A stretch of DNA of 62,160 nucleotides from Bordetella parapertussis (GCA_945870575.1 CAMBSK010000015.1:1-62160), one strand, 5' to 3'. Shown: positions 47,387-58,313, counted from the stretch's first letter. Notes: generated by a model not told the origin, from the letters alone. Numbers and translations: made by a program.

Positions 47387-47964
47387 GAGCAACTGCTTGC
47401 GTTGACCATGCGCAAGCGCCCGGCGGTATTGATGCAAATGCTGCGCACTTGCTTGCTGCCGGGCTGCGCGGGTTGTATGACCAGACGCAGACCGCCGGCC
47501 ACAGGTTCACCTTGCGCATTGATGGGTAATTGATTTTGCGCTGGTGCCAGCACCACACTGAGATCACCGTTAAGTGCACTGCTCAGCACTGCGGTTTGGC
47601 TGTTGTCAGCCGGGTTGACCAGTTCCCAACCGCAGCGCCAATCACCATTGGGCAATTTATTCGGCGTGCAATTGTTCAGGCGCTGCAATTGCATGGCCTG
47701 GCCGGTGCGCAAGGCATGCAAGCGCGCCGATTGCAAATCTGCGGCCCAGGCCTGCGCTGTGTTTTCCACGCGCGCACGCCATTGCCACTGACCGATGGCC
47801 GGGGCGGCCATGGCAGCTGCAATGCCTATCAGGGCGGCAACCACGCAGAGTTCAGGCAGGCTAAAGCCGTTGTGTTGACGCCGCACATACTGCCTGGCTG
47901 ACTGTGTGGTGCCTGAAGTGCGGTTTGATTGAGTGAAAAAAAATGGCGGATACATGCCCGCCAT
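47383..47964 (-). CDS. fimT: GspH/FimT-type minor pilin
   Basis: The 193-residue protein has a prepilin motif HNG-FSLPELCVVAALIGIAAA with Glu5 and a long leader of about 33 residues. It ends in the GspH-like fold with ICINTAGRLRMVNASSC. FimT helps prime type IV pili and, in some species, binds DNA for uptake. Start choice between 47964 and 47955 is open; no clear ribosome site is seen. First gene of the pilin run. Confidence 0.82.
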   Translation of the reverse strand: MAGMYPPFFFTQSNRTSGTTQSARQYVRRQHNGFSLPELCVVAALIGIAAAMAAPAIGQWQWRARVENTAQAWAADLQSARLHALRTGQAMQLQRLNNCTPNKLPNGDWRCGWELVNPADNSQTAVLSSALNGDLSVVLAPAQNQLPINAQGEPVAGGLRLVIQPAQPGSKQVRSICINTAGRLRMVNASSCS

Positions 47965-48020
47965 CTTGCAAAAAAACAAACACTGAAACTGTGCGCTGTT
48001 ACCTCAAATGATGTGATGTG

Positions 48021-48470
48021 TTAACGGCGGAACTCGTCGACCAGGGTTTTAAATTCGTCTACATCTTCAAAACTGCGGTAGACGCTAGCAAAGCGCACAT
48101 AAGCGACTTTGTCCAGCTTTTTCAATTCGCGCATCACCAGTTCGCCTATGCGAGTGGACGCTACTTCACGTTGTGACAGCGTGAGTAACTTTTCTTCTAT
48201 GCGCTCAATCGCCGCATCAATTTGCTCGGTGCTGACCGGGCGTTTGCGCAAAGCCAAATTAAGCGAGCCGCGCAGTTTGCTGCGGTCGTAGTCTATGCGT
48301 CTGCCGTCTTTTTTCACCACCGCCGGGTAGCTGACATCGGCGCGTTCATAGGTGGTGAAACGCTTTTCGCAGTGGCTGCAAGAGCGGCGGCGGCGTATAG
48401 AGTCGCCCTCTTCAGACATGCGGGTTTCCATCACCTGGGTTTCCACATGACTGCAAAAAGGGCATTTCAT
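48021..48470 (-). CDS. nrdR: Transcriptional repressor NrdR
   Basis: NrdR represses ribonucleotide reductase genes in response to ATP/dATP. The 149-residue protein has an N-terminal zinc ribbon ([13 protein letters not shown], then [15 protein letters not shown]) and an ATP-cone ([19 protein letters not shown]). It lies 6 bases after glyA, a conserved pair in betaproteobacteria. Confidence 0.96.
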   Translation of the reverse strand: MKCPFCSHVETQVMETRMSEEGDSIRRRRSCSHCEKRFTTYERADVSYPAVVKKDGRRIDYDRSKLRGSLNLALRKRPVSTEQIDAAIERIEEKLLTLSQREVASTRIGELVMRELKKLDKVAYVRFASVYRSFEDVDEFKTLVDEFRR

Positions 48471-48476
48471 GAGCTG

Positions 48477-49721
48477 TTACCCATACACCGGAAAACGGCT
48501 GGTGAGGGCGTGCACTTTGGCGCGCACTGCAGCGATGTGTGCTTCGTCGTTAGGGTGCTCCAGCACATCGGCAATCAAATGAGCGGTAGCGCGTGCTTCT
48601 TCGTCTTTGAAGCCGCGCGTGGTCATGGCCGGTGTGCCAATGCGCACACCGCTGGTGACCATGGGCTTTTCCGGGTCGTTGGGAATGGCGTTTTTGTTGA
48701 TGGTCATGTGCGCATTGCCCAGCGCCGCTTCTGCGGCTTTGCCAGTGATGCCTTTGGCGCGCAAATCGACCAGCATGACATGGCTTTGGGTGCCACCGCT
48801 GACGATGCGTAGACCTCGCTCGGTCAAGGTTTTCGCCACGATGTCGGCGTTTTTCAGCACCTGTTGTTGGTAAACCTTGAAGCTTGGTTCAAGCGCTTCT
48901 TTGAACGCCACCGCCTTGGCCGCGATGACATGCATCAGCGGGCCGCCTTGCAAACCGGGGAACACCGCGCTGTTGATGGCTTTTTCGTGCTCGGCTTTCA
49001 TGAGAATAATGCCGCCGCGCGGGCCACGCAAGCTCTTGTGCGTGGTCGATGTCACCACATCGGCATGCGGCACCGGGTTGGGATAGACGCCCGCCGCGAT
49101 CAAACCCGCGTAATGCGCCATGTCCACCAGAAAAATGGCACCGATTTCTTTGGCCACTTTGGCAAAGCGTGCAAAGTCGATGTGCAAGCTGTAAGCCGAT
49201 GCGCCTGCAATGATCAGCTTGGGGCGGGTGGCTAAGGCCTTGGCTTCCATGGCGTCGTAGTCAATTTCTTCTTTGGCATTCAAGCCGTAGCTTTCCACCT
49301 TGAACCACTTGCCGGATAAATTCAAAGGCATGCCGTGGGTCAAGTGACCGCCTTCGGCCAAATTCATACCCATGATGGTTTCACCCGGTTTTAAGAACGC
49401 CAGAAACACCGCTTGGTTGGCCGACGCGCCGCAATGCGGCTGCACATTGGCCGCGTCTGCGCCGAACAATTGTTTGGCCCGTTCGATGGCGAGTTGCTCG
49501 GCCACATCGACGTGTTCACAACCGCCGTAATAACGCTTGCCCGGGTACCCTTCGGCGTACTTGTTGGTGAGCTGCGTGCCTTGCGCTTGCATCACTGCAG
49601 GCGAGGCGTAGTTTTCACTCGCAATCAATTCGATATGGTGCTCTTGGCGTTGGTTTTCATGCTGAATGGCAGCCCACAGTTCGGGGTCAGTTTGGGCCAT
49701 CAGTTGCGAGCGTAAGTACAT
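48477..49721 (-). CDS. glyA: Serine hydroxymethyltransferase
   Basis: GlyA interconverts serine and glycine and supplies methylene-tetrahydrofolate, the one-carbon donor used by ThyA. The 414-residue protein has the PLP lysine in [16 protein letters not shown], plus [15 protein letters not shown] and [16 protein letters not shown]. The ATG at 49721 has GGAGAAAC just upstream and is preferred over an ATG 11 codons earlier. Confidence 0.96.
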   Translation of the reverse strand: MYLRSQLMAQTDPELWAAIQHENQRQEHHIELIASENYASPAVMQAQGTQLTNKYAEGYPGKRYYGGCEHVDVAEQLAIERAKQLFGADAANVQPHCGASANQAVFLAFLKPGETIMGMNLAEGGHLTHGMPLNLSGKWFKVESYGLNAKEEIDYDAMEAKALATRPKLIIAGASAYSLHIDFARFAKVAKEIGAIFLVDMAHYAGLIAAGVYPNPVPHADVVTSTTHKSLRGPRGGIILMKAEHEKAINSAVFPGLQGGPLMHVIAAKAVAFKEALEPSFKVYQQQVLKNADIVAKTLTERGLRIVSGGTQSHVMLVDLRAKGITGKAAEAALGNAHMTINKNAIPNDPEKPMVTSGVRIGTPAMTTRGFKDEEARATAHLIADVLEHPNDEAHIAAVRAKVHALTSRFPVYG

Positions 49722-49740
49722 GGTTTCTCCGTTGAAAGTA

Positions 49741-50562
49741 TCAGGGTTTGTCATCGGCTGGATTAAAGGGGCTTAGACTTCTGGCCTTGTCCAAGAGTTC
49801 GATCAGACCGTCTTCTGCGGGCAATTTGTTGGAGAGTATGGACACGTGCTTGCCGCTGGCAATGTCTTTAAGCCTTTGTTGTTCGGCCAGTACTTTGAGC
49901 ACATAGCCGCCGTCTTCGCCGCTGTTGCCCGCGCCCACATACTGACGCAGACCGGCTTCGACGCCGCCGTTACGGTCTATGGATTCGCGCAGCACATTGG
50001 CGCCGACGCGTAAGTTTGCTATCGGGTCGAAAGCGGCAAATTCTCCGCCGAAGTTATCGTATTTTTCGATGTGCACATCGGTGCGTACCTGCATCAATCC
50101 TTGGGCGCCCATGCTGCTTTGGGCAAACGGGTTGAAACTGGATTCCACAGCCATCACCGCCAAAATAAGCGTGGGCTCAAGTTTTTTCTTCGGCCCGAGT
50201 TCATACGCCTCAGCCACCAGCGCGCTCACGGGTTCGGGAGCGACGCGGTATTTACGGCTCAGCCACATGGCCACGGCAGCCTGTTCTTTCGGCAAATCCT
50301 GGGGATCAACTGCGGTGGCACGGTCAACCGCGCTGGCGTCCTCGTTGAAACCGAAATCCAGACCGTGGCGGCTTTGTAACCAGTCAATCAGTTCTACCTC
50401 GACGCTGGAGCGCAAATCAGGCTGAGAACTGAAGACCAACAAAAAGCAAAAAACTGCCAAACCGAGCAAGGCCAGACCGCTGTGCGTGATCAGAAAAAAG
50501 CCCTGGCCCACATCGGACATGAATACTTTGGCCGATCGCTTAAAGGTTTCAATTATTTGCAT
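49741..50562 (-). CDS. Lytic transglycosylase (SLT domain), membrane anchored
   Basis: The 273-residue protein has an N-terminal membrane helix ([15 protein letters not shown]) and a periplasmic SLT domain. The catalytic glutamate is in [12 protein letters not shown], followed by [16 protein letters not shown] and, later, [13 protein letters not shown]. Such enzymes cut the glycan strand of peptidoglycan. It stands just upstream of glyA on the same strand. Confidence 0.9.
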   Translation of the reverse strand: MQIIETFKRSAKVFMSDVGQGFFLITHSGLALLGLAVFCFLLVFSSQPDLRSSVEVELIDWLQSRHGLDFGFNEDASAVDRATAVDPQDLPKEQAAVAMWLSRKYRVAPEPVSALVAEAYELGPKKKLEPTLILAVMAVESSFNPFAQSSMGAQGLMQVRTDVHIEKYDNFGGEFAAFDPIANLRVGANVLRESIDRNGGVEAGLRQYVGAGNSGEDGGYVLKVLAEQQRLKDIASGKHVSILSNKLPAEDGLIELLDKARSLSPFNPADDKP

Positions 50563-50638
50563 CCGGTTATTTTAAGCTTTCACCCCCTCGACCCTGTCAC
50601 AATATGCTGCTTAGCCCGAACGGGTACAAATTAGCGAA

Positions 50639-53632
50639 TTGAACGCCGTGAACTCCCCTAACCACAGTTCCCCTGACCTGACCGCCCTGGACGCCATCAC
50701 CGGCGGTGCATTGACAGCCGCTACCTCCGGCGAGCGCTTGACGCGTGTGCGCGAATGGCTGAATACCGAGCCTGCGCTTGACGTGCTGCAAACTGTTTTC
50801 AAAGAATTGAGCGCGCGCGACAAGGGCGCAGCCAAGCCGGTGAAAGAAAAAATCGACGAACTGCGTCGCGCCAAAACCCAGGACACCTTGGCTGAGGAAT
50901 GGGCTGAAAAAGCGCGTACCTTGCTCGCCGCCAGCCGATTGAATGTGGCCGACGCCATGGCTTGGGCGCGCGACACCGCCAAGGCCGGCGCGCCGCTGTC
51001 GCGTGAACCGCTGGCCGGTTTGCGCCTAGCGCTGGCCGACCGTGTCAAACACATTGAAGAACTGGCGCACCGTGCCCAGGTATTGCGCGAGTCGGCCTTG
51101 TTGATGGCCCAACGTATTGAAGTGCTGTCTACCAAACCCTGGACCGAGGCGCTTGAATCACAGGCCACGCTGGCCCACGATATCGAACGCTTCCGTCAGG
51201 AATGGCAAACCTTGGGCGGCGACGCCCACTGGCAAAGCGTGGATCCCAAATACCCGCAAACGCTAAATGAAAGCGCCCAGCATATTCAACTGGTATGGGA
51301 TGCCTTTTCAGCAGCTTTGACGCAAACACAGGCCGCTGCACATGACGCCAGCCTGCCTCTTCCCGCCGTGCCAGCCTGGGCCGATCAGTTGCGGCAGTCA
51401 CGCGGCGAAGCTGTCAAAGCAACGCCTGCTGTGCCCGCGCGACCACCTGTTGACCCGGCCTTGCGGGAACAGGCGCAGCAAACTGTGCAGGAATTGTTGC
51501 AACAGCTCGAGGCCGAACTTTTGCAAGGCCATAGCAAAGCCACCACAACAATTGCGGCGGCTTTGAAACAGGCTTTGAAAATACACGCCAAGGCACTTGA
51601 CCACGAACTCGAGGCCAAGGCCCAGCAGGCTTTGACCAAGGCCGCTGAACTCGAAGGCTGGCAACGCTGGCGCGCCGATCAAATCCGAACCGAGCTGGTG
51701 GCCAAAGCCGAAGCTTTGCTCAAACCGCTCAAAACATCAGAAGACAAAGCTGCATCAGCTGTTGAGCCGTCGCAAGCCAACGACGAAACCGCTGTGACTG
51801 CAGCGCCCGAAGCCGAGGCTGCACCGCCAGAAGCTCTGCCCCAAGCTGAAGCAACAACCGATGCGCCGGCACCTGTTTCTGGCACCGAAGCAACTGCTGA
51901 AACATCTACTGAAACATCCCCTGAGGCGCAAGCACCGGTCAAAGTCCGGATCAAAGGCAAAGGCAAATCCCCGGCCGCAGCGCATCAAGTGACTGAGTGG
52001 GTGCCGGTGGTCACTGGCCGCAAATTGCAAGACAGCTTGCGCCAACTGCGCGAAGCTTGGAAACAAACCGACCAAGGCGGCCAGCCCAACCACGCTTTGT
52101 GGAAACGTTTTGACCAGGCCTGCAACCGCGCTTACCCGTTTGTGCAGGAATGGCTGGAAAAGGCTAAGGCCGAATCGCAGGCGCACCGTGATCAGCGTCT
52201 GGCTCTGCTGGCCGAAGTTGCGGCCTGGACCGTGGCCCACGCTGGAGACACCGATTGGAAAAAGCAGGCGCGTGAATTGCACCAGTTCTCTGAACGCTGG
52301 CGCACCAGTGGTCACTTGAGTGAAAAAGCTTTTGCTGAAATGCAAGCCCAGTGGAAGTCTGCCATGTCGGCCGCGCATGCTGCACTCGAACAGGCGGAAA
52401 ACGCCAGTATTTCCCGACGTCGCGCCATGATCGAAGAGGCCAAGCAACTGGCGGCAGCGGCGAGCTTGCGCATAGACGCGGTCAAGGCCTTGCAGCAACG
52501 CTGGCAAGCCGAATCGCAATCCATTGCGCTCGACCGCAAGCTGGCGCAAAAGCTCTGGGACGCATTCCGTCAACCGCTTGACGAAGCCTTTCAGCGCAAA
52601 ACCCAGGAACGCACGGTGCAAACCCATGCTTTGTCGGCGCACGACCAGGCTGTGCTTGATGCCTCGAATGCCTTGGAAAAAGCCATTACCCAAGGTGACG
52701 CTGCGCTGATTCGTCAGGCCATGCAGCATTTGAATTTGGTCATCACCGGCAAGGCCGTGGCTGCAGTTTCAGATGCGCAGGAAATGAAGCTGCTCGAAGC
52801 CGAAGCAAGCCAGTCAAGCCCTGCTGAAGATGGGCCTGTGACAGAAACGCCCGTCGCCGAACAGACTGCGCAAGCCGAACCATCAAGTCCGGATTCAGCT
52901 GCTGATCAAACTGCAACTGATGAAGCTCCGGCTGATACACAAGCTGCCGATGCGCCTGCACCTGCTCCCGTTAAAACCCCGGCACCGGCGAAAAAAGTGG
53001 TGGCCGTGCGAGGCGACGACCGGCCCGGTCAAAAGAAAACCGAACCTGTGGTGGCAGGCCGTTTCGGCGACAAACCAGGTGCGCGCCGCAACGAACGCGA
53101 CGCACCCGGCAGACGCAACGAGCGGGATGCACCGGGGCGCGGACGCGAGCGCGAACCGTTTGTAGATCGGGGTCCACGTCTGGGCGACGCTGCTTTCCGT
53201 GCCCAACGCAACGCCATCGAACAAGCCGAAAACGTATTGAAAAAACTGGCCATGCAAGCGCATGGCGAAACTTTGGTGCATGTGTTGTCCGCCTGGCAGC
53301 AAAGGCAAGCCGATCAATTGCCGCTGGCCAAAGAATTGGGTAACCGTGTGAATGCGTCGCAACGCCAGGCCTGGGTGCAAGCTTTGCAAACAGACGCCAA
53401 AGGCGATGCAGCCACCGCCTTGTTGCGTCTGGAAATGGCGGCCGAGGTCAACACTCCGGCAGACCATCAGCAAGCGCGACGCAATTTGCAATTGCAATTG
53501 CTGACCAAACGCAACGATGCGCCACCGGCTCAAACCTGGGCGCAGGATGTGGCGTCTGTGTTGCAGTCAGGTTATGACGCGGATGCCGCGCAGCGGGTAC
53601 AAACTGTGCTGCGGGTGCTGCTCAAGCGTTAA
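50639..53632 (+). CDS. DUF349-containing protein
   Basis: The 997-residue protein is a long, charged, mostly helical protein of the DUF349 type, with repeated helical modules (for example LRQLREAWKQTDQGGQPNHALWKRF). Two Ala/Pro/Glu-rich linkers lie near residues 375-435 and 720-780. A basic low-complexity stretch (residues 816-833) is two exact copies of RRNERDAPG. No ATG is available: the start is TTG 50639 or GTG 50648, with an in-frame stop at 50612. Function unknown. Confidence 0.82.
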   Translation: MNAVNSPNHSSPDLTALDAITGGALTAATSGERLTRVREWLNTEPALDVLQTVFKELSARDKGAAKPVKEKIDELRRAKTQDTLAEEWAEKARTLLAASRLNVADAMAWARDTAKAGAPLSREPLAGLRLALADRVKHIEELAHRAQVLRESALLMAQRIEVLSTKPWTEALESQATLAHDIERFRQEWQTLGGDAHWQSVDPKYPQTLNESAQHIQLVWDAFSAALTQTQAAAHDASLPLPAVPAWADQLRQSRGEAVKATPAVPARPPVDPALREQAQQTVQELLQQLEAELLQGHSKATTTIAAALKQALKIHAKALDHELEAKAQQALTKAAELEGWQRWRADQIRTELVAKAEALLKPLKTSEDKAASAVEPSQANDETAVTAAPEAEAAPPEALPQAEATTDAPAPVSGTEATAETSTETSPEAQAPVKVRIKGKGKSPAAAHQVTEWVPVVTGRKLQDSLRQLREAWKQTDQGGQPNHALWKRFDQACNRAYPFVQEWLEKAKAESQAHRDQRLALLAEVAAWTVAHAGDTDWKKQARELHQFSERWRTSGHLSEKAFAEMQAQWKSAMSAAHAALEQAENASISRRRAMIEEAKQLAAAASLRIDAVKALQQRWQAESQSIALDRKLAQKLWDAFRQPLDEAFQRKTQERTVQTHALSAHDQAVLDASNALEKAITQGDAALIRQAMQHLNLVITGKAVAAVSDAQEMKLLEAEASQSSPAEDGPVTETPVAEQTAQAEPSSPDSAADQTATDEAPADTQAADAPAPAPVKTPAPAKKVVAVRGDDRPGQKKTEPVVAGRFGDKPGARRNERDAPGRRNERDAPGRGREREPFVDRGPRLGDAAFRAQRNAIEQAENVLKKLAMQAHGETLVHVLSAWQQRQADQLPLAKELGNRVNASQRQAWVQALQTDAKGDAATALLRLEMAAEVNTPADHQQARRNLQLQLLTKRNDAPPAQTWAQDVASVLQSGYDADAAQRVQTVLRVLLKR

Positions 53633-54426
53633 GCCTGGGCTGACAAATCTGTTCTTTCAAACCCCCGCCCGGCCTGCCAGCTAAAGCCTTGCAGTCGTGG
53701 CGGGACTGAGTCTGCATGCCAATCACTGAGCACTTGACGCTTTAAGCCCTGGCCGAGCTGATGCACGCCGGCACGGTGCGTGTGTCCGTGCAACAGCAAG
53801 GTGGCTTTGTGGTCTGTCAGCCAAGCGGCGGCAGCCGTCGCGTCAACATCCACCCAAACATTGTTCGCAGTCTTGCGAGCTTCGCTGTGCGCCCTCATAG
53901 CGCGGGCTTCTTCTATGCGCTGTTGCAAAGGCTTGGACAGAAAAGCCTGTTGCCATTCGGATGAGCGCACCCGTTGGCGAAAGTTCAGGTAATCCGTGTC
54001 GGCCAAGCACAATGCGTCGCCGTGACTTAGTAAGCAAGTAAATTCCGAAGTATGCAGCACACAGGGATCATGCAAGGCTTGCATGCCGCCAGCTTCACAG
54101 GCAGCGCTGCCCAGTAAAAAGTCACGGTTACCGGCCATCCAATAGACCGGCATGCGTTGGCTGACGGCATGTATGCGGCTCAGGCAATCGCGCTCAAAAG
54201 CCGCTTGCGTGTCGCTCAAGATATCGTCGCCAACCCAGACTTCAAACAAATCACCCAGAATGAATAAAGCATCTGCTTGCAGGTGAAGCAAGTGGTCGGC
54301 CCAGGCCCGGAAAGTAGATGTGTTGGCGGCGTCTAAATGTACATCCGATAAAAAGGCCAGCTTTGAAAGTCGGCGTACATCCAGAGACGCAGGCAGCGGT
54401 GGGAACCGGTGGTCAACAACTGCCAT
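53629..54426 (-). CDS. lpxH: UDP-2,3-diacylglucosamine diphosphatase
   Basis: LpxH cuts UDP-2,3-diacylglucosamine to lipid X in lipid A synthesis. The 265-residue metallophosphoesterase shows LAFLSDVHLDAANTS, FILGDLFEVWVGDD, WMAGNRDFLLG, LSHGDALCLADTDYL and LLLHGHTHRAG, all five metal-site motifs. It overlaps the convergent DUF349 gene by four bases and follows ppiB by 12 bases. Confidence 0.95.
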   Translation of the reverse strand: MAVVDHRFPPLPASLDVRRLSKLAFLSDVHLDAANTSTFRAWADHLLHLQADALFILGDLFEVWVGDDILSDTQAAFERDCLSRIHAVSQRMPVYWMAGNRDFLLGSAACEAGGMQALHDPCVLHTSEFTCLLSHGDALCLADTDYLNFRQRVRSSEWQQAFLSKPLQQRIEEARAMRAHSEARKTANNVWVDVDATAAAAWLTDHKATLLLHGHTHRAGVHQLGQGLKRQVLSDWHADSVPPRLQGFSWQAGRGFERTDLSAQA

Positions 54427-54438
54427 GGCGCAATGGTT

Positions 54439-54945
54439 TTAAAGCAGCACAGCTTTGCTGATCAGCACGTCGTCTTTGGGTACATCGTCGTGAAAGCCGC
54501 TACGCCCGGTAGGTACTTTGGTGATGGCGTCCACCACGTCGGTACCGGCTATCACTTTGCCGAACACCGCATAACCCCAGCCTGAAGGCGTGGGCGACGA
54601 ATGGTTAAGGAAGTCGTTGTCTTTGACGTTGATAAAGAACTGCGAAGTCGCTGAATGCGGGTCGCTGGTGCGCGCCATGGCGACAGTGTAGTGATCATTA
54701 GTCAAGCCGTTATCAGCTTCGTTTTCAAGTTTGGTGCCGACTTTTTTTTCTTTCATGCCAGGGCTCATGCCGCCACCTTGCACCATGAAGCCGGGAATGA
54801 CGCGGTGAAAAATCGTGTCGTCGTAATGGCCTTTTTCTACATAAGCGAGGAAATTAGCCACGGATTTCGGGGCTTTGTCAGCATCGAGTTCCAGCGTGAT
54901 CACGCCGTGGTCTTGGATATGCAGTTCGACTTGCGGGTTTGACAT
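54439..54945 (-). CDS. ppiB: Cytoplasmic cyclophilin-type peptidyl-prolyl isomerase
   Basis: The 168-residue cyclophilin lacks a signal peptide. Active-site motifs are [18 protein letters not shown] and [15 protein letters not shown], with the [18 protein letters not shown] end. It starts 2 bases after the exported cyclophilin ppiA stops; the two look like a duplicated pair with different locations. Confidence 0.95.
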   Translation of the reverse strand: MSNPQVELHIQDHGVITLELDADKAPKSVANFLAYVEKGHYDDTIFHRVIPGFMVQGGGMSPGMKEKKVGTKLENEADNGLTNDHYTVAMARTSDPHSATSQFFINVKDNDFLNHSSPTPSGWGYAVFGKVIAGTDVVDAITKVPTGRSGFHDDVPKDDVLISKAVLL

Positions 54946-54947
54946 GT

Positions 54948-55544
54948 TTATTTCACCAAGGTTGCGGATTGGATGATGACCTGGTTCAAAGGCGCATCGG
55001 TAGGGAAGGGGCCGCCGGGGCCTGTCGGCATTTGCCGGATGCGGGTGACCACCTCCATGCCTGAGATGACTTTGCCGAAAGCCACGTAACCCCAGCCTTG
55101 ACCGGATGGTGCCCGGTGATCCAGAAATTCATTGTCTTTGACGTTGATAAAAAACTGGGCGGTGGCTGAGTGGGGGTTATTGGTGCGCGCCATAGCCAGT
55201 GTGCCGACGGTGTTGCGCAAGCCGGCTTTGGCGGCCGCTTCAACGCCTTCGTGTTTGATAGGCGGGCGGGTCTGTTTCTCGTTGTACTTGCTGTCGTAAC
55301 CACCGCCTTGAATCATGAAATTGTTGATCACGCGGTGAAAAATCGTGCCGTTGTAATGCCCGTCATTCACATAGCTTAAAAAATTTTCTACGGTATTTGG
55401 TGTTTTGTCAGGGTACACCTCAACGACGAACTCGCCGGCGCTGGTGACAAATTTGACTTGCGGGCTGGTTTGCGCCAGGGCGCTCAAACCAAGACCCAGA
55501 GAAATGAACAGGCACAAGGCCAGGCGGCGTGAAGTGATCATCAT
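54948..55544 (-). CDS. ppiA: Periplasmic cyclophilin-type peptidyl-prolyl isomerase
   Basis: The 198-residue cyclophilin has a signal peptide ([18 protein letters not shown]). Its motifs include [33 protein letters not shown] and [17 protein letters not shown]. It would speed proline isomerisation in folding of envelope proteins. Its start overlaps the TPR gene stop by four bases. Confidence 0.94.
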   Translation of the reverse strand: MMITSRRLALCLFISLGLGLSALAQTSPQVKFVTSAGEFVVEVYPDKTPNTVENFLSYVNDGHYNGTIFHRVINNFMIQGGGYDSKYNEKQTRPPIKHEGVEAAAKAGLRNTVGTLAMARTNNPHSATAQFFINVKDNEFLDHRAPSGQGWGYVAFGKVISGMEVVTRIRQMPTGPGGPFPTDAPLNQVIIQSATLVK

Positions 55545-56119
55545 GGTTTTGGCAGGGTTAGTTGAAGAACGGGTTGAAGAGCTTGCATTTTGCCGCTCAA
55601 TTGATTTGATTTCCCGCCGTGCTTTTCAGCACTCAGGTATGAGCGTCGCGCCAGATGCAAAAGTATGTCGGCCAGGTTTTCGTGGGCGATCGCGTAACTC
55701 GGGTTGTTGCGCAACGCGAGTTCAAACTCGCGTTTGGCTTCATCCAACTGGCCATTGGAGGCCAGCATCACGCCCAGGTTATTGTGAACTTCAGGCAGTT
55801 CGGGGTATTCCTCGGAGAGTTGCTGGTAAACCTCTAGCGCTTCATTTTTACGTTGCAAGGTTTCAAGCAGGCGTGCCCGCCAAAAGCGCATTTGCGGGTC
55901 GCGCGGGCGTTCAATTAAATATTCGTCGATTTCAATCAGGGCACCCTGCCAATTGCGCTGCACCATTTTTTTCTGCACTTCGTCATGCGGCAAACCACGG
56001 TAATCGCGCTCGGTGGAAGTTTGCGCTTGCAAACCCAGGCTGAGCAGCAAAGCAAACATCCCCAGGATGAATCTGTTGCAAGAATTCAGACAATGGGACG
56101 CAGGCTGTATCTGTGGCAT
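55541..56119 (-). CDS. Exported TPR protein
   Basis: The 192-residue protein has a signal peptide (FILGMFALLLSLGLQAQ) and about three tetratricopeptide repeats (WRARLLETLQRKNEALEVYQ, then VHNNLGVMLASNGQLDEAKR and AIAHENLADILLHLARRSYL). It probably acts in protein-protein contacts in the periplasm. I start at MPQIQPAS (56119). It leads the ppiA-ppiB-lpxH run. Confidence 0.85.
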   Translation of the reverse strand: MPQIQPASHCLNSCNRFILGMFALLLSLGLQAQTSTERDYRGLPHDEVQKKMVQRNWQGALIEIDEYLIERPRDPQMRFWRARLLETLQRKNEALEVYQQLSEEYPELPEVHNNLGVMLASNGQLDEAKREFELALRNNPSYAIAHENLADILLHLARRSYLSAEKHGGKSNQLSGKMQALQPVLQLTLPKP

Positions 56120-56242
56120 GGCTGTAAAAATTAAAGCATCCAATATCGGATACGAACCGGGGGACCCCGATATACTGAGTGCATTGTAGTAGAGAGAATT
56201 TACGCACCCTAAGCTGTGTAATTACGCTAAATTCAGACAAAC

Positions 56243-57628
56243 ATGGCACTTCGTATTTACAACACGCTTGCGCGTGCATTGCAGGAATTTCAACCGCTCA
56301 CGCCAGGTCAAGTGCGCATGTATGTATGCGGCATGACGGTTTACGATTTCTGTCATATCGGACACGCCCGCTCAATGGTCGCGTTTGATGTGGTTCAGCG
56401 CTGGCTTAAACAGTCGGGTTTGCAAGTTCACTATGTACGCAACATCACCGATATTGACGACAAAATCATTCGTCGCGCCACAGAAAACGGCGAATCCATA
56501 CGCGTACTCACCGACCGCATGATCGATGCTTTGCACCAGGATGCCGACGCTTTAGGCATTGAGCGCCCACAGGCGGAACCGCGCGCCACCGACCATGTGT
56601 CCGGCATGCTTAAGTTAATCAGCACGCTCGAAGACAAAGGTTTGGCATACCGCAGCGCCAACGGCGATGTGAATTACGCAGTGCGCAAATTTGATGGTTA
56701 CGGCAAGTTGTCAGGCAAATCATTGGACGAATTGCACGCCGGTGAACGCGTGGCCGTGCTCGACGGCAAACAAGACCCGCTGGACTTTGTGCTGTGGAAA
56801 TCCGCCAAAGCGGATGAGCCCGCCGAGGTCAAATGGGACAGCGACTTTGGCAGCGGCCGGCCCGGCTGGCACATCGAATGCTCGGCCATGGCATGCAGCC
56901 TGTTAGGCGAATCTTTTGACATACATGGCGGCGGCGCCGATTTGCAGTTCCCACACCATGAAAATGAAATCGCGCAAAGCGAAGGTGCCTTTGGCGTTCC
57001 CATGGCGCGCTTTTGGATGCATAACGGCTTCATCAATGTGGACAACGTCAAGATGTCCAAAAGCCTTGGAAATTTTTTTACCATCCGCGATGTGTTCAAG
57101 CAATACCGGCCCGAGGAAGTGCGTTTCTTTGTCGTGCGCAGCCATTACCGCAGTCCCTTGAATTTCAGCGACCAGCATTTGGATGACGCCCGCGCTTCAC
57201 TCAAACGGCTTTACACCGCGCTGCAAGCGGTGGCGCCGCAGCCGGTCAGCATTGATTGGAGCCAGCCGCATGCTGCACGTTTCAAAGCTACCATGGACGA
57301 AGATTTCGGCACGCCCGAGGCAGTGGCGGTATTGTTTGAGTTGGCCGCTGAAGTTAACCGCACGCAATCCACTGAGTTAAGCGGTTTGCTCAAGGCGCTG
57401 GGCGGCGTGCTGGGCTTGCTGCAAGCAGACCCACTGGCGTTTTTGCAAACCGGTAGCGGTGATGGTGGCAGCGATGAAGCCGCACAGATTCAAGCATTGA
57501 TCGCAGCGAGGGCCGCTGCCAAAGCTGCCAAAGATTTTGCCCAGGCTGATCAGATCAGACGCCAGCTCAGCGACATGGGCGTGGTGCTGAAAGATTCAGC
57601 GCAAGGCACTGTGTGGGAGCGTGCCTGA
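56243..57628 (+). CDS. cysS: Cysteinyl-tRNA synthetase
   Basis: The 461-residue class Ia synthetase charges tRNA-Cys. The HIGH motif is in [11 protein letters not shown]; the KMSKS motif in [14 protein letters not shown]. Zinc ligands are in [17 protein letters not shown] and [11 protein letters not shown]. Length is normal. Its stop TGA shares a base with the glycosylase ATG downstream. Confidence 0.97.
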   Translation: MALRIYNTLARALQEFQPLTPGQVRMYVCGMTVYDFCHIGHARSMVAFDVVQRWLKQSGLQVHYVRNITDIDDKIIRRATENGESIRVLTDRMIDALHQDADALGIERPQAEPRATDHVSGMLKLISTLEDKGLAYRSANGDVNYAVRKFDGYGKLSGKSLDELHAGERVAVLDGKQDPLDFVLWKSAKADEPAEVKWDSDFGSGRPGWHIECSAMACSLLGESFDIHGGGADLQFPHHENEIAQSEGAFGVPMARFWMHNGFINVDNVKMSKSLGNFFTIRDVFKQYRPEEVRFFVVRSHYRSPLNFSDQHLDDARASLKRLYTALQAVAPQPVSIDWSQPHAARFKATMDEDFGTPEAVAVLFELAAEVNRTQSTELSGLLKALGGVLGLLQADPLAFLQTGSGDGGSDEAAQIQALIAARAAAKAAKDFAQADQIRRQLSDMGVVLKDSAQGTVWERA

Positions 57629-58275
57629 TGGCTGCCAAACCCCTGCCTGTGAAACGCGTCACCCCGGATTATTGGGAAGAGGCGTGCAAGCACCTGGCCA
57701 AAAAAGACCGCGTCATGCGTCGCTTGATTCCGCAATTCGGCGACGCCTGTCTGGAGTCGCGCGGTGACGCTTTTGTCACGCTGGCGCGCAGCATTGTGGG
57801 CCAGCAAATTTCGGTCAAAGCCGCGCAATCGGTCTGGGACAAATTCACGGTGCTCAGCAAAACGCTGACCCCGGCGTCGGTGCTCAAACTCAAGATTGAC
57901 GATATGCGCGCTGCCGGTTTGTCGGCCCGCAAAGTGGAGTACCTGGTCGATCTGTCCGTGCATTTCTCCAGCGGCGCGGTGCAGACCCGCAAATGGGCCG
58001 AGATGGACGACGAGGCCATCATCGAAGAACTGGTGGCCATACGCGGCATAGGTCGCTGGACCGCCGAGATGTTTTTGATTTTTTATCTGCTGCGCCCCAA
58101 CGTGCTGCCCTTGGACGATGTCGGTCTGATCAATGGCATCAGCAAGAGCTATTTTTCCGGCGAAGCTGTCAGCCGCAGCGACGCGCGCGAAGTGGCTGCG
58201 GCCTGGGCGCCGTATTGCAGTGTGGCGACTTGGTATATTTGGCGCTCGCTGGACCCTCAGCCGGTGGCTTATTGA
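57628..58275 (+). CDS. AlkA-like DNA-3-methyladenine glycosylase
   Basis: The 215-residue HhH-GPD glycosylase removes alkylated bases. RSIVGQQISVKAAQSVW is the family core. The helix-hairpin-helix is LVAIRGIGRWTAEMFLIF and the catalytic aspartate is in LPLDDVGLING. The ATG at 57628 overlaps the cysS stop by one base; this start gives the compact AlkA core without the N-terminal domain of E. coli AlkA. Confidence 0.9.
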   Translation: MAAKPLPVKRVTPDYWEEACKHLAKKDRVMRRLIPQFGDACLESRGDAFVTLARSIVGQQISVKAAQSVWDKFTVLSKTLTPASVLKLKIDDMRAAGLSARKVEYLVDLSVHFSSGAVQTRKWAEMDDEAIIEELVAIRGIGRWTAEMFLIFYLLRPNVLPLDDVGLINGISKSYFSGEAVSRSDAREVAAAWAPYCSVATWYIWRSLDPQPVAY

Positions 58276-58313
58276 CAGCCATGCGTTGAACGACAGCGGA
58301 CAAGGAGAAACGA

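Noticed and set aside
56143..56173. Inverted repeat ATATCGG/CCGATAT upstream of cysS
   Set aside because: The arms are only 7 bases with 17 bases between them, and I see no matching regulator or T-box; too weak to call an operator.
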